Part shown: piece after piece, positions 11,647 through 23,421 of the stretch
Position numbering within the stretch: position 1 is the first letter of the stretch
Layout of the letters: the number at the start of each line of letters is the position of its first letter
Origin: Ignelater luminosus
Lineage: Eukaryota > Arthropoda > Insecta > Coleoptera > Elateridae
Assembly: GCA_011009095.1 (NCBI GenBank)
Contig: VTPC01005647.1
Location: 1 to 64,000, forward strand
Length of the DNA: 64,000 nucleotides
Reading direction: 5' to 3'
Made by a program: the position numbers and the translations under genes
Notes under the pieces: model-generated
The model's input: only the letters and a program-made list of their open reading frames with translations
Told to the model about the DNA's origin: nothing
Database searches by the model: none

Positions 11647-13621
11647 ATGGCATCCCATATTGCTAGAAATATTGTGAAAAACCCATTAGCACTAGGAATT
11701 ACTCAAAAACATTATGGTATGAATAGAATTTTTCTTTTAATTAAAAACTTATATGCTCACAGTAACAAAGTCCAAATGTTTGATAGAATTAATAACCTAA
11801 TTAGAAATTTGGCATAATTCTTTTAAAACGTTGTAGGTTTTGTTCGAACATTATCACTAGGAAGTCAATTAAATGCAAGAAAAAATCTTCCTGATAAAAC
11901 AGGAAAAAATATTGTACTTGTTGATGGAATTCGAACTCCATTTCTTCTTTCTGGAACAGATTATTCAAAGCTTATGCCCCATGATTTGGCAAGACAAGCT
12001 TTACTGTAAGTACCTTTTGTTAATAGATCAATAGGAAAGAAAAACTGCTAATTTTGTGTATGTTTAGTGGCATTGTAAAAAAGACTGGACTATCAAAAGA
12101 ACAAGTAGATTACATTATTTATGGTACTGTTATTCAAGAAGTTAAAACATCTAATATAGCTCGGGAAGCTGCTCTCGCTGCAGGGTATAGTAATAAAACT
12201 CCTGCTCATACAGTTACCATGGCTTGCATATCATCTAATGCTGCTATAACTACTGGTAATCTTTGCCTCTATTTAAGATGTAGCTGCCTTTCATAATTAT
12301 ATTTGTAGGTATGGGTTTAATAGCTTCTGGTGCCTATGAAGTAATTTTAGCAGGAGGTGTTGAATTTATGTCTGATGTACCAATCAGACTAAACCGTAAA
12401 ATGCGAAGCCTCTTACTAAGAGCAAATAAAGCAAAAACACCACAACAAAAACTGCAGTTATTACTTTCTCTTCGTCCTGGTTATTTTGTTCCTGAAGTAT
12501 GTTACATTACACATTTGCTCTATTATTCAATAACATTCACAGTAACGTCAAAAACAAATTTTAGCTCCCAGCCGTAGCTGAATTTTCTTCTGGTGAAACA
12601 ATGGGACATTCAGCTGATCGTTTAGCAGCTAGTTTTGGAGCATCTAGAAAGGAACAAGATGATTATGCTCTTCGTTCACATACTTTAGCCCAACAAGCTC
12701 AAGAAAAAGGTTATTTAACTGACTTATTACCTGTAAAGGTACGTTATTCAATTGTTTTCAAATTCTACCATTTTAAAACAAAATAAAATCTTAGGTACAA
12801 GGAGTAGACAAAACCATTGATAAGGATAATGGTATCCGTGTTTCAACTCCTGAGCAGTTAGGAAAATTAAAACCTGCATTTATTAAACCTCATGGAACAA
12901 TCACTGCAGCCAATGCATCATTTTTGGTAAGTTTTGTTTTTGTCATAATGTATAAATACTGCTTTTATGGTTTTATACAAAGAATTGTTGATGTGTAGAC
13001 AGATGGCGCATCAGCTGCACTTATCACCACCGAAGCTAAGGCCAAACAACTTGGTTTAAAACCTAAAGCATACCTACGAGATTTTACATTTGTCTCACAA
13101 GATCCTATTGATCAATTATTGCTAGGTCCAACATATGCAACCCCAAAAGTTCTTGAAAAAGCTGGATTGGATATGAAAGACATTGATGTTTGGGAAGTTC
13201 ATGAAGCTTTTGCTGTAAGTTACGCTTAAAACTAAGATTTTATTTTTTGTAACATTTGTTATTATTTTTAGGGACAAATAATTGCAAACTTGAAAGCAAT
13301 GGACAGTGACTGGTTTGCACAAAATTATATGAACCGTAAAAGCAAATTAGGTGCACCAGATCTTGCCAAATTCAATCTTTGGGGAGGTTCATTGTCTATT
13401 GGTCATCCTTTTGCAGCTACTGGGGTAAGATTATGTATGCATACTGCAAACAGACTTGTTCGTGAAGATGGTCAGTTTGGACTTGTAACAGCTTGTGCTG
13501 CTGGTGGACAGGTAAACTTTTCATTCAACTATGTATGATGTATCAGAATTAATTTTATTTCTTCCTTTTCCAGGGAGTAGCCATGATTTTGGAAAGACAC
13601 CCAGATGCAACCCCAAACTAA
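11647..13621 (+). CDS. HADHB: mitochondrial trifunctional protein beta subunit (3-ketoacyl-CoA thiolase)
   Basis: Nine exons join in frame: 11647-11716, 11837-12005, 12068-12255, 12309-12496, 12565-12738, 12795-12926, 12999-13214, 13272-13511 and 13574-13621. They give 474 residues, the length of human HADHB. The start is the first in-frame ATG and begins a basic, mitochondrial-presequence-like N-terminus. Thiolase signatures are all present: VDGIRTPF, the nucleophile Cys in [10 protein letters not shown], the HEAFAGQI segment, the catalytic His in [14 protein letters not shown] and the second Cys in TACAAGGQG. The enzyme makes the last, thiolytic cut of long-chain fatty-acid beta-oxidation, in complex with the HADHA alpha subunit at the inner mitochondrial membrane. 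It is convergent with EXOSC4, stops 240 bp apart. No defect is visible. Confidence 0.97.
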
Positions 13622-13861
13622 ACTACATGGGCTAATTTGTACGATTAAATCCACAAATCACTACGGCTGCCTTTCTTTTAAAGATACTTTTTTTTAAACA
13701 TCTTTAAATTAGAATTTTGTTTCTTAATATTTAAGTCTTAAGTATTATAGAAAACAATGTACATAAGTCTTAATTTCTTTATTTAATTATAAATCTAAGC
13801 TAATCAGAAACAATATTTTATAAAGTGGTTAAAAACGAAAATATAATATTTTTATCAATAT

Positions 13862-14691
13862 TTATGTCCTTGCTTTTTCACTAGTATTTCCCCACCCTGA
13901 TGAACTACCAACATCTTCAACATGTCTTCGAACTGCTTCATCCAAAATGGTTTTAATGTCTTTACAACCTTGAAGTGCTTTATCTAACACTTTTGGTAAA
14001 TGGTCCAAATGAAACCTTTGCGACATTTCCATAAGCACAACTTTTCCTGACATTGGTAAAGCTGCTACTGTTAATGTAGGTCCCCCAATAATTTCTTCTT
14101 GATGTGAAATGTCAACCATTGGTACATCATTATTAGCTAAACTTGCCGTACAAGCACATACATATTCTTTTAGTGGTATTCCTGCATCAATTAAAGCTAA
14201 CGTTGCTGCATTCACACAAGCTGGATATACCCCTCCATCAGCATGTAACACTTCCACATAAACATCAATTTGTGACCAGGGATACAACTCTACTTTTATA
14301 GCAGCTAGTAAAGCTTGTCTTAGATGAATTGACATTTCTGTTGATTTTCTATCGCCTCTTGGTCGTTTTTTTCTGTCTGTAGTGGAAAAAACAGCCATAC
14401 TAAATTGACAATTGACAATAGCAGAATCATGTTGAGCTTTCGTTCGATTTCCACGTACCTTAAATAAATCAACAAAGGTATCATCAATTAATATAATTAA
14501 TTACTAATAACTTAAGTTACCTGATGAGGACCATAAACAGCAGCTAGAACTTTAGTTAGTCCTTGTTCTAGGTATGCACTACCGTCAGGTTGTGTAAAAA
14601 CACCTAATTTACAACGAATTCTTCGAAGTTCATGTGCTCTACGGCCATCTAAACGGAGACCAATTTCTGATATCAATTCTTTTCTACTCAT
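13862..14691 (-). CDS. EXOSC4: exosome complex component RRP41
   Basis: Two exons on the minus strand, 14691-14521 and 14458-13862, encode 255 residues (human about 245). The protein opens MSRKELISEIGLRLDGRRA, the usual RRP41 start with the RLDGRR motif. It then shows LEQGLTKVLAAVYGPH, VNCQFSMAVFS, RQALLAAIKVELYPWSQIDV and the ADGGVYPACVNAATLALIDAGIP block of RNase PH-fold proteins. RRP41 is one of six RNase PH-like subunits of the ring that threads RNA to the catalytic subunits during 3'-5' RNA processing and decay in nucleus and cytoplasm. In animals the ring itself is generally catalytically inactive. Its 5' end faces the roadblock gene, so they share an upstream region of about 450 bp. 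Confidence 0.96.
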
Positions 14692-15141
14692 TATTTCAAC
14701 ACCAACTAAATATTTGTAGGTTATAAAAATAACATGTTATAAAAGTTAGGTTATAGCTTTAAATCTTTTTTTATATAAACATAAAAATCTATTTTCGTAC
14801 GATGTTGCCAAATAGCCGATTATAGAAGTTAATAAATTGGAGGCAATTTCTTATTTTTTTATATATGAACTATTTTGTTTACTTTATTAAATTAAATAAA
14901 GACTTGTTGATTTGTTATGCGCGTAAAAGAAAATGTGTAAACACTTGTAAGAAAAATTCTATTGAATACAAAAAATGTGTTTTCTTTTGGAGCAGAACGA
15001 ATATTGACTTGGCAACATCATTTTTTCCAGTTGTGTTGATAACCTTAGTAACCAGAATATTTAAGATTGGCAGCACTTATTTTTGACGTTTACGATTTGG
15101 TTTTTGTCAATTTGTAGGTTGAGTCATAAATTTAAGCAAAA
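14692..15141. promoter_or_regulatory. shared divergent upstream region of EXOSC4 and roadblock
   Basis: 450 bp between two start codons pointing away from each other. It must hold the 5' UTRs and promoters of both genes. I see no clear TATA box. A 73-codon open frame (14865-15086) has no family signature and is probably chance. Confidence 0.5.
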
Positions 15142-15543
15142 ATGGTAAGTTTTAAATGATTATCAAAGATTATTCCTAAATATATTATTTTTAATAGTCT
15201 AACGAAGTTGAAGAAACTATGAAACGGATTCAATCACACAAGGGAGTCGTAGGTACGATAGTCGTTAATTCAGAAGGTAAGACTAGAACATCAAATGTTT
15301 GATCAATATTCAATAATAATATTATTTTCAGGAATACCTATAAAAACAACATTGGATAATACAACTACAGTCCAATATGCTGGTTTAATTAGCTCATTGG
15401 CAGATAAAGCACGTAGTGTAGTACGTGATTTAGATCCCTCAAATGATCTGACATTCTTGAGAATTCGATCTAAGAAGCATGAGATTATGGTAGCCCCAGA
15501 CAAAGAGTTTATACTTATTGTTGTTCAAAATCCTACCGATTAA
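15142..15543 (+). CDS. DYNLRB1: dynein light chain, roadblock type
   Basis: Three exons: 15142-15144 (the ATG alone, followed by GTAAGT), 15198-15276 and 15332-15543. Together they give 97 residues, against 96 in human DYNLRB1. The product reads [20 protein letters not shown], then [49 protein letters not shown] and a C-terminal LIVVQNP. The roadblock/LC7 homodimer binds the cytoplasmic dynein intermediate chain and supports retrograde transport and mitosis. A first coding exon consisting only of the start codon is unusual; the frame and length of the joined product argue that it is right. AATAAA lies at 15613-15618. Confidence 0.95.
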
Positions 15544-15690
15544 TTTAGACACTGAAATTATTTATAATATGCTTACAGTATCAATTTTTATGTTAATTTA
15601 TAAGCCTTTTGCAATAAAGTTTTATAAATTTGATTCAACATGGCAGTAGTATATTCTAAATAGAAATAAACATATAAATAAATTGTAACC

Positions 15691-15876
15691 AGGAAATCAA
15701 GACTTGAAGTCCACTTTTGTAACAAATTAGAGCTTGTGTTTAATTTTAGTATTTATTTATTAAATCTACCTGTTTAGTAAATTAACTAATTTATACCTCA
15801 AATAAATATTAACCATTATATTGCAAAGAACCGACTTACAAAAAAAAAAGTGGACTTCAAAGAGATTTGATTTCTT
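15691..15876. repeat. inverted-repeat element, MITE-like
   Basis: GGAAATCAAG...CTTGAAGTCCACTTTTGTAA on the left recurs inverted on the right as AAAGTGGACTTCAAAG...GATTTGATTTCTT, with small gaps. The centre is AT-rich and non-coding. No clear target duplication. Confidence 0.45.
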
Positions 15877-17320
15877 ATATTCATTTATGGTTTTCAATAA
15901 GTTGCAGGTCTTGAAATATAATTGTTTTTATTTATTTTTATATGTATAATTGTTAGGTAAATGTTACTAAATAAAACACTCATATATATAATAAGAGCAC
16001 TTTGTTATAAAAACAATAAATTATACATTTTTATAAAATCACAATATAAATGGAGCATTCATTCACCATTTCACTGGAATTCGTAAAAACCATTAAATAT
16101 ACAGTATGGACAATTGTATATTTATATAAATAGTTGTATAATATTTAATAAAGTTCAGCACATACAATGTTCTAAAAGTTAAATGTTTATTTATATGTAT
16201 ATAATATTGAGCATCAAGTTCTGCCAATTAATAAGTTTTACAAAGTAGTGCAATTTACTAAAAATTAATTTTGACTTATTAAATGTAGAATTTAATACAA
16301 ATCTCAAAAAGACCATTAAATTCTTATTCTGTTCAATACAGTTTGATATAAATAAACAATTTTTACTCAAATTAACTAAAGTGTTATTATACCTAACTAT
16401 TTAAAAACCAAGATCACTAGTTTCTGTTTCTTCATATATAAGTGATTACAAAAATAAATACTAATACAGGTAACCCTCTCTTGCGATTTGCATGGCTCTG
16501 ATCTCTGCAGTTTGTATGCAAATGCAGATATAAACAAAACACCTATTGTCTAGACAAAAAAACAAGAAATTATCACAATTAGTTAATTAGATAAATATCG
16601 TTTAATCACGTTTTGTATCTTCTGCCCCATGATGAGCTGTGTAATGTTAACATTTTAACAAAACATTTTGAATTTTAAGTTGGTAGATATTCTGCCATCT
16701 GTCTAGATCAGCAAGCCTCCTCACGGGCATGTTCACTAGAAATTTCTCCGTAAATATGTGCTTGACCACGTGAATAACATCACAGTTTTGATAATATTAC
16801 AGTTTAAAAGCATGTGATCATTGATATTAAGAAAATAGTAGAGCAATACAAACATTACTAAAATTCAACATGCCATTCTTTAATCATATAAACTTAATTC
16901 TAGATTTTTTTAAGAAAGCAAAATATTTTACTTATTTGTTTTTTATTTGGACAGTTTTCTATTTTTTAGTAAGAAAGTTTTCAGCAGGTCAACAAATTCC
17001 TTTGGAGTAGTTACTGAATTTGCGAGGTCTGTCTGTCTGTCTGCATTTGTTTTTTAAATTCTGACTTCAAATTTAGATTCTACATCAAAAACTAAAGACC
17101 ACGCAGCATCTTTGCTTTTTGATATCTCTTCGGGAACGTGGTCAAAATGGCCACCAAAAGATAAATGTTTGCTTATTTTTGTGAACAGACTGTTGCTCAA
17201 ATTTAGTAATAAAACGGAGTTCGTTGCGGTTATGCTTTGCATTTCCAGATGTTCTTTTATTTCAACTACACATTTTTAACATCACTGGGTATGATTCGTG
17301 CACAATAGCACATTTGTATG

Positions 17321-17969
17321 TACAGTGTGGTCCAATTTCGATGGGATTAAATGGGTAACTTTCTTATTAGCGCAGATAAATGGAAACGACTTAGGTATTC
17401 ATGACCTCTTTTTTCATGCTTATTCCATTACCGTTGCCGGAAATAAGCTGCCATCTTTTGTTTTTTCCCTAGAGAAAAAGTGAAAAATGGCCGATTTCTT
17501 CAATTTACTGTAACTCCTTTATTTTCGAAGCTAGAACAAAATCATTTTAGCATTGTTGAGGCACTTTTTAACGTAGAATTCAATGCCGTCAGTCGTTTTT
17601 TTGTAGTCCTTTCCGTAACTCTGCTGTAACTCAAAGTTGGATTTTTAAATGCACCATTCAAGAAATTCAACTTTAAGTTACAGCATAGTTACGGACTGAC
17701 AGCATTGAATTCTATGTTAAAAAGTGCCCCAAGAACGCTAAAATGATTTTGTTGTAGCTTCAAAAATAAAGGAGTTACAGTAAATTGAAGAAATCAACCA
17801 TTTTTCACGTTTTCTCTCTAGGGAGAAAACAAAAGACGGCAGCTTATTTCTGGCAACGGTAATAGAATAAGCATGAAAAAAGAGGTCACGAGTACCTAAG
17901 CCATTTTTATTTATCTGCACTAATAAGAAAGTTACCCATTTAATCCCATCGAAATTGGACCACACTGTA
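17321..17969. mobile_element. 645-bp near-complete palindromic element with TA target duplication
   Basis: CAGTGTGGTCCAATTTCG begins at 17323 and its inverse CGAAATTGGACCACACTG ends at 17967; TA flanks both sides. The two arms match inversely for roughly 300 bp each, around a short loop near 17645-17670. Both arms carry the same open frame in mirrored form, but it resembles no protein. The structure fits a fold-back MITE of the Tc1/mariner (TA-inserting) type. Its RNA would form a long hairpin. Confidence 0.8.
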
Positions 17970-19109
17970 CTCAGTGTCATTGTTATTGTAAATGATGGCA
18001 TGTTGGGGAAAGCATGGTGAACATATACTTCCCCTACTGTGCCAATCCCTGGTCTAGACAAAACATGTTATGTTCATAATGTACACATCTTAAATTGCGA
18101 ATACTTAAAGATTAAAAGAACACTAATTTCTATTTAACATGCAAATTTGAATTACATGGAGAGAAGGTTACATGTATAATGATGAGGCACAATCATTTTA
18201 TATGTATTTTAGTTAAGGATTTTAATGATTTTTCAGTCAAATTTGGAAGATAAATAGGCTTATCACAGCCACATATAGATCTATTTCTAAACAACTACTA
18301 CAATAAATTATCCATGAGATTTAGTCTTACATAGACCACAAATAAACACACTGAGATAAGTTCAACATTAGCTTAATATCGTAAAGAAAAAATATATTGT
18401 CCATCAAGAGTAGAGTATACAATGAAGTGAAATCTAGAAACAGTGCTTTCCATTAGATAATGAAGATTGGAATTAAAAGAAAAAACATGAAAACGAACCA
18501 CATAATTTCAAATTACAATCAAAACCTCAATATAACTGACAAATACCAAACTACAGTTAACACAACATTGTCTGAGTTTCCATTATAAATGCATTTGATG
18601 TGATTTATACAGGGTGATTTCAATCCGGAAACAAAGAATGAAATTTCATTATCAATATCATGAAATAACTTCTTCACAACTTGGTTAGTTTTAGAGTTAT
18701 TCAAGTACGAAGTTTGCACTAGTTATAAATAAAACTTTTGCACTAAGCCTGAAATTTTATTGATAAGGAAATTTTCAAAAATTTTGCATGCCAAAACAAC
18801 TAAATAGTATTTGCTTCTGATGCATTACCATTTGCCAACCTGTACAAACAAATAATATCAAGATCTGAGAAAGTTATTTTGTATTTTCTACTTAAAATAC
18901 GACACTGATTGTGAAATTTAATTTTTCACCTTTTGGTGTAAATCACTATATTGTGATCACATACAGGGTGAATTGAATTATTCATACAGCAGATTGCCGA
19001 TACTTCAAAAATCAGAAATTTTGGCAGTGTCTGAACATGCTATTAGATTTTTTTTAACTGTTTATGGAACACGCTGTATAAATTATATGCATTCTTGTAT
19101 TTTAATATT

Positions 19110-19255
19110 AATACAACCAATGGTGGCTGGTGACCTACCTTCAGGGTGTGCTGCAACCACTCGATTGGCTAATTTCTGTATAATTTGATATTTCAATTAA
19201 TCAAGCTGTTGCAGCATATCCTGAAGTTAGGTCACCGGCCACCGTTGAATACAAC
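19110..19255. mobile_element. hAT-type MITE, 130 bp, with 8-bp target duplication
   Basis: The 8-bp duplication AATACAAC lies at 19110-19117 and 19248-19255. Element ends are CAATGGTGGCTGGTGACC and, inversely, GGTCACCGGCCACCGTTG. The subterminal sequence continues ACCTACCTTCAGG / CCTGAAGTTAGGT. It belongs to the same family as the element at 47924-48024. Confidence 0.8.
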
Positions 19256-19975
19256 CAATTAAAATCTTTCAGGTTATGTATTCACAATTTCACTGTTATT
19301 GGATAATATGCCTGTTATTAAGGTGAATTGAAATTTCCTACTTAAGAAGTATAAATGAATATCAAATATGACAAACAAGTTTATGCGCAAATAATATATG
19401 TTAAAGAATTTATGAACTGGGAGTAATGCGCAATCACTTTAAGGAATTTTTTGGTTCAGTTAATCTATCACTTTTATTTACAAGAATTCTTTATAGTTAA
19501 TAATTTTATGTTATGATTGGTTTTAAAAAACAAATTAATATAAAAATGAGAAATTCAATTTTACTTAAAATTATTTTTGTGCAACACATTTACCACTATC
19601 CATAAGTCTTTAAAATTACATTCTACAGAATATCCTGATATTTTCCATAATATTCTGTAATTACATAAAATTCAAACATCTTGTTGCACATGCTTTTTTC
19701 TCACATTTATAAATTTCCTAGAACAAGGTTATAATAAATACTACATATGTAAATTATGTATGACTAAAGCTATTAAAATATCATTTAAATTATAAAGTAG
19801 TATTTTATTTAATAAAATTAAATAATTTAAAAAATTTCCTACAAAGAAATATCACCATTGGTATCAGATCTTTAGAAAGGACGACTGATATTTAGGTTTG
19901 AGCATTTGATTACATTTATATGCTCTTTGCACATAATACCACAGCATTTATTTTTAATGAACATTGTTTTAAATG

Positions 19976-22908
19976 TCAACTTCTTTCGGATCTTTGTTTA
20001 TTTGCATGACACCCTGTACTTGGATGGAAGACTTTGTAATACAAAACCATAAATACAATACCTAACATAAATGGTACAATATTCAAGTAAACTACTGGCC
20101 TATAATATAAACTTTTTATTGTTTCTTCATCTTGTTTTAAAATCCAAAAAATGTTTGCTGCAGTATTTTCCAAAAACAAAATAGCATAGAAAAATAAATA
20201 TTTGTAAAATGTTTTACCTTCCGTTAAATTAACATATGTAAAGACATACACCATACCAAATATAGCAAATAAGGCTGAATCATATAATTTATTTTTATTG
20301 CAAAAATTTGTTTCTGATGTTCCTACGTGTAACCAAGCTGTCATAGCAAACCAATGAATCAACACACCAAGTATTGTAGAATTTAAATAAACAGAAGCTA
20401 TTACACTAATACATAATATTCTAGATACAGTAACCAGAAAATGCCACATAAATTGCATGATGGTACCCGCCCAGGATATATTATTCTTGTCTTTTAATGA
20501 AAAGCGTAATAACCTTTGGTAAGATGCCATAGACCAAGCCATACTCACAAATGAACTTCCAATAGAGAGCAACTGATGAACAACTGAAACACAAGTAATA
20601 TATAATCAATAATTACGTCATATTTAGCAATAATAAACATCTTACAGGTAAAACCATAAATTCCTTTGCCATGCGTATGAAAAATAATTGCTAACTGTAA
20701 TATTTGTTGAGGAGCAGCTTCAAGAAAACATTCAAGTACTCTAAGTAAGGCCACATCTGAGTCCTCTTTTACCATTAATTCATAATATTTTCGCTGATTT
20801 TCAACATCTCCATTTTTTTCGGCTTTTCTAGATTTAAGTGCATATCGTAATGCATCAAAATAACGAAGAACAGGTGCTAACTGGAAAATTAATACTAACA
20901 TGCAGCATACTCTTCTTTTTGTGAATTTTTTTGTTAAGGTAGTCTTTGGTTTATCGGATTGGTCCATAACATACCTAAAATAATGAAATAAGATTAGTGT
21001 TACTTGATAAGAATATGTAATAAAAAGATTGCAACAAATCAAGATATTTAATAGTTAATTTACATAAAAAATAGGAGTGATTTTAAAAGGTTGGACATAA
21101 ATTCCAAGATATGTTGGCAAGGCTCAAATAAATCAAAAAGTTTGTACAGTGAGTGGCAAAAGTATAGAACAAATTTACTAAATTTGAAATAAGTTAGTTT
21201 TTACAAAAATCCTTAGACATGTCAATATATTCTTGTTAAGGTAAATTCCTGACTGTCATCTGTTTTTGAGTGATGATGTCAACATGATTTTCTTTAACTA
21301 ATATTTTCACAGATTCAGATAGAGACGTCTCTTCTGATTCCAATGATACAGCATTTGATGGAAATGTTAACCTAGAATTTACATAACCTATACAGCTTTG
21401 TGTCTAAAAAATTCCACCAAAGTAATTTCAGTCAACTTCTGAGACCTCAATTACATAGCACAAGCTAGACTACCTTGATATCAATTTGATGTTTGTCATC
21501 ATCAGCTGATTAGCTGTGGTAGACTTGATCATTTTTTGCACAGCAATTAGAGTTTATTCAATCCATTTTTGAACGACTAGAGTTAACCCAAAATCACTTT
21601 TCACAAAAACACCTAATAGTTTTTATACTTTTCATTTGTCATGGCCAACTAACATCTAAACTAAGTTGGAAAATATTATGATACTGGCAGCTATAATATT
21701 GTGTGATACGGGCTTTTAAATTTAAGATAATGTAATTTTGAAGTTTAGACTTTAATGTTGCCAGTTATGAAAGAATAAGAAAACACAAAGATAAGGGAAT
21801 GTTAAAAGCTTGCTCATTTTTATTTACATTAGAAATAGTAGAAATTATAAAAACTGTAATAAAGAAGCACCTGAAAATGATCATACTGACTTTTATAAGA
21901 TTTGGCAACATTATTCTCCTATGACACAAACATAACCTAAAATAATTTAATAGTGAATTATACGTAATCAGTATTCAAAGTTTGTATTTTAAACAAGATC
22001 TATTCAACTTTGTTGCTGTAACCTGCAACCTATTTAAATTCTAACTATTTGTTTAGTGAACATTTCTCAGCACTGATAAGCTTTGTATCTTTTGCTGTAC
22101 AAACACATTTTGATAAAACTGGCAGTTAATACAAATATATTTTTGTTTAAAAATTAGCCAGCTCTTAATCTTTGATAAGCATTTCCTAATTACTTCCTTT
22201 GATTAAAAGCATCCATAATCAACGGATTGTCTAGAAAAGATAAACAATATCAAGTAGATAAAAAACACAAAGAAAGAAAGATTCACTGTAAATATTTTTA
22301 TGGCATTATTTTATTTTTAATTTTTATATATTAAAGCTTGATTATATGTATATAAATGAAATCTTAACAAATTAGGAATGGTTGAAAATGTAGGACAAAC
22401 AACTACCACAATTTAATTCATTTTCCATCGTTTCTTATTCAGTATAGAAATTTGAAAAATTTGAAAGTTAAAAAAAATTGGAACATACCATTCTTGATGT
22501 AGGTTGATCCACTTTATGTAACAAAATACCAATACTTAAAAATAATGATAACTTTTCGGTGAATATTCTAGTTCAAGTGTAGTTTATTAAAAACAAACTA
22601 TATTATTTGCAACAATATAAATTACTTTGTAAACAGAAATAATGTACTTACATTCGTATACTGAATGCCGTATTAACTAAAGCTGGTACTAATATGAATC
22701 CCAAAGTAGCAAGAAAACATTCCATGTTATTTTCATGATAATATCTATAAGCTAAATTGCAATCCAAACCAACATCCACAATGTGGCTAATTATTGATAT
22801 TATAAATCCTGCTATATCCAAGTCAGTGACTCTGTCTTTGGATGGTAGTCTGTCCACTTCATCAACATTATTTTCTTTGTCGCACATTTTTGAATGATAA
22901 AATGCCAT
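19976..22908 (-). CDS. XK-related multi-pass membrane protein (XKR family)
   Basis: Three minus-strand exons, 22908-22652, 20974-20646 and 20583-19976, join in frame to 397 residues, a normal XKR length. Family features: the N-terminal DIAGFIISIISHIVDVGLD, LATLGFILVPALVNTAFSIRM, then FQLAPVLRYFDALRYALKSR, LRVLECFLEAAPQQILQLAI, MAWSMASYQRLLRFS and several hydrophobic spans up to NIVPFMLGIVFMVLYYKVF. XKR proteins are plasma-membrane proteins; some (XKR4, 8, 9) become phospholipid scramblases on caspase cleavage. Ahead of the first membrane span the protein contains DEVD at residues 16-19, a canonical effector-caspase recognition string, though known sites in the family are C-terminal. A 1.7-kb first intron holds no gene. 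It is divergent from syntaxin-16. Confidence 0.93.
20975..22651. other. first intron of the XK-related gene
   Basis: 1.68 kb of AT-rich intron. TACAGTGAGTGGCAAAAGTA near 21148 resembles a Tc1-type terminus, but I could not find a convincing inverse partner. No coding sequence seen. Confidence 0.5.
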
Positions 22909-23421
22909 TATAATACTAATAATTCACTATGACACATCATGGACACCCACCACGGGGTATCAAGATCTGTCAACCGCACACAGCTGTTCAGCTTCCTTAA
23001 ATCATTTTCAAGACTTCCAATGAAGAATAAATTGTTACCGTTGTTCGCACTGCTCCAACAATACAAAATCAAACTTTCGCTAAAAATTCGCCAATTCGTA
23101 GAACAATCGTTCTTCGTCGAATTATGTGATCTCTTTACCTCTGTATACATAAAAAAGCCGATTTAAAACATTCTGAAAATCTTTCTGTATTTTATATTCG
23201 TATTCTACAGGATGAGCTCATTCTGGACCAAATTGGAAGTAAAATTCTAAGAAAACAGCTGACTATCGAAATTATGATCTAAACTTGTTTTTAGAAATTT
23301 AGGGATTTTTATTTTTCTCCACGTCAAATAATGTAAACGTAAAGTAAACATACAGATTCCAAAGAAATTTGTTAAAACTGATTAATTTTTTTAGACAGAA
23401 TTCTATAATTTAATAATAAAT
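22909..23421. promoter_or_regulatory. divergent upstream region of the XK-related and syntaxin-16 genes
   Basis: About 510 bp between two outward-facing start codons; it should contain both promoters. Short overlapping open frames on both strands (22908-23166) are mutual shadows without family similarity. Confidence 0.45.

Larger units (their letters stand above)
15640..19970. other. intergenic region between roadblock and the XK-related gene
   Basis: 4.3 kb with no recognisable gene. It contains an inverted-repeat element (15691-15876), a short GTCT microsatellite (about 17028-17042), the 645-bp palindrome, ACAGGGTGA-type ends typical of small DNA transposons (near 18608 and 18963) and an hAT MITE. 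The last several hundred bases are probably the XK-related 3' UTR. Confidence 0.6.

Noticed and set aside
12054..12786. Separate short ORFs as independent thiolase fragments
   Set aside because: They are exons of one intact HADHB gene; splice sites and phases fit throughout.
21145..21640. Tc1-like terminus TACAGTGAGTGGCAAAAGTA and a loose inverse near 21620
   Set aside because: The inverse match is patchy and no TA-flanked boundary could be fixed.
22908..23166. Overlapping frames on both strands in the XK-related/syntaxin-16 spacer
   Set aside because: They mirror each other and lie in a promoter region; neither shows coding features.
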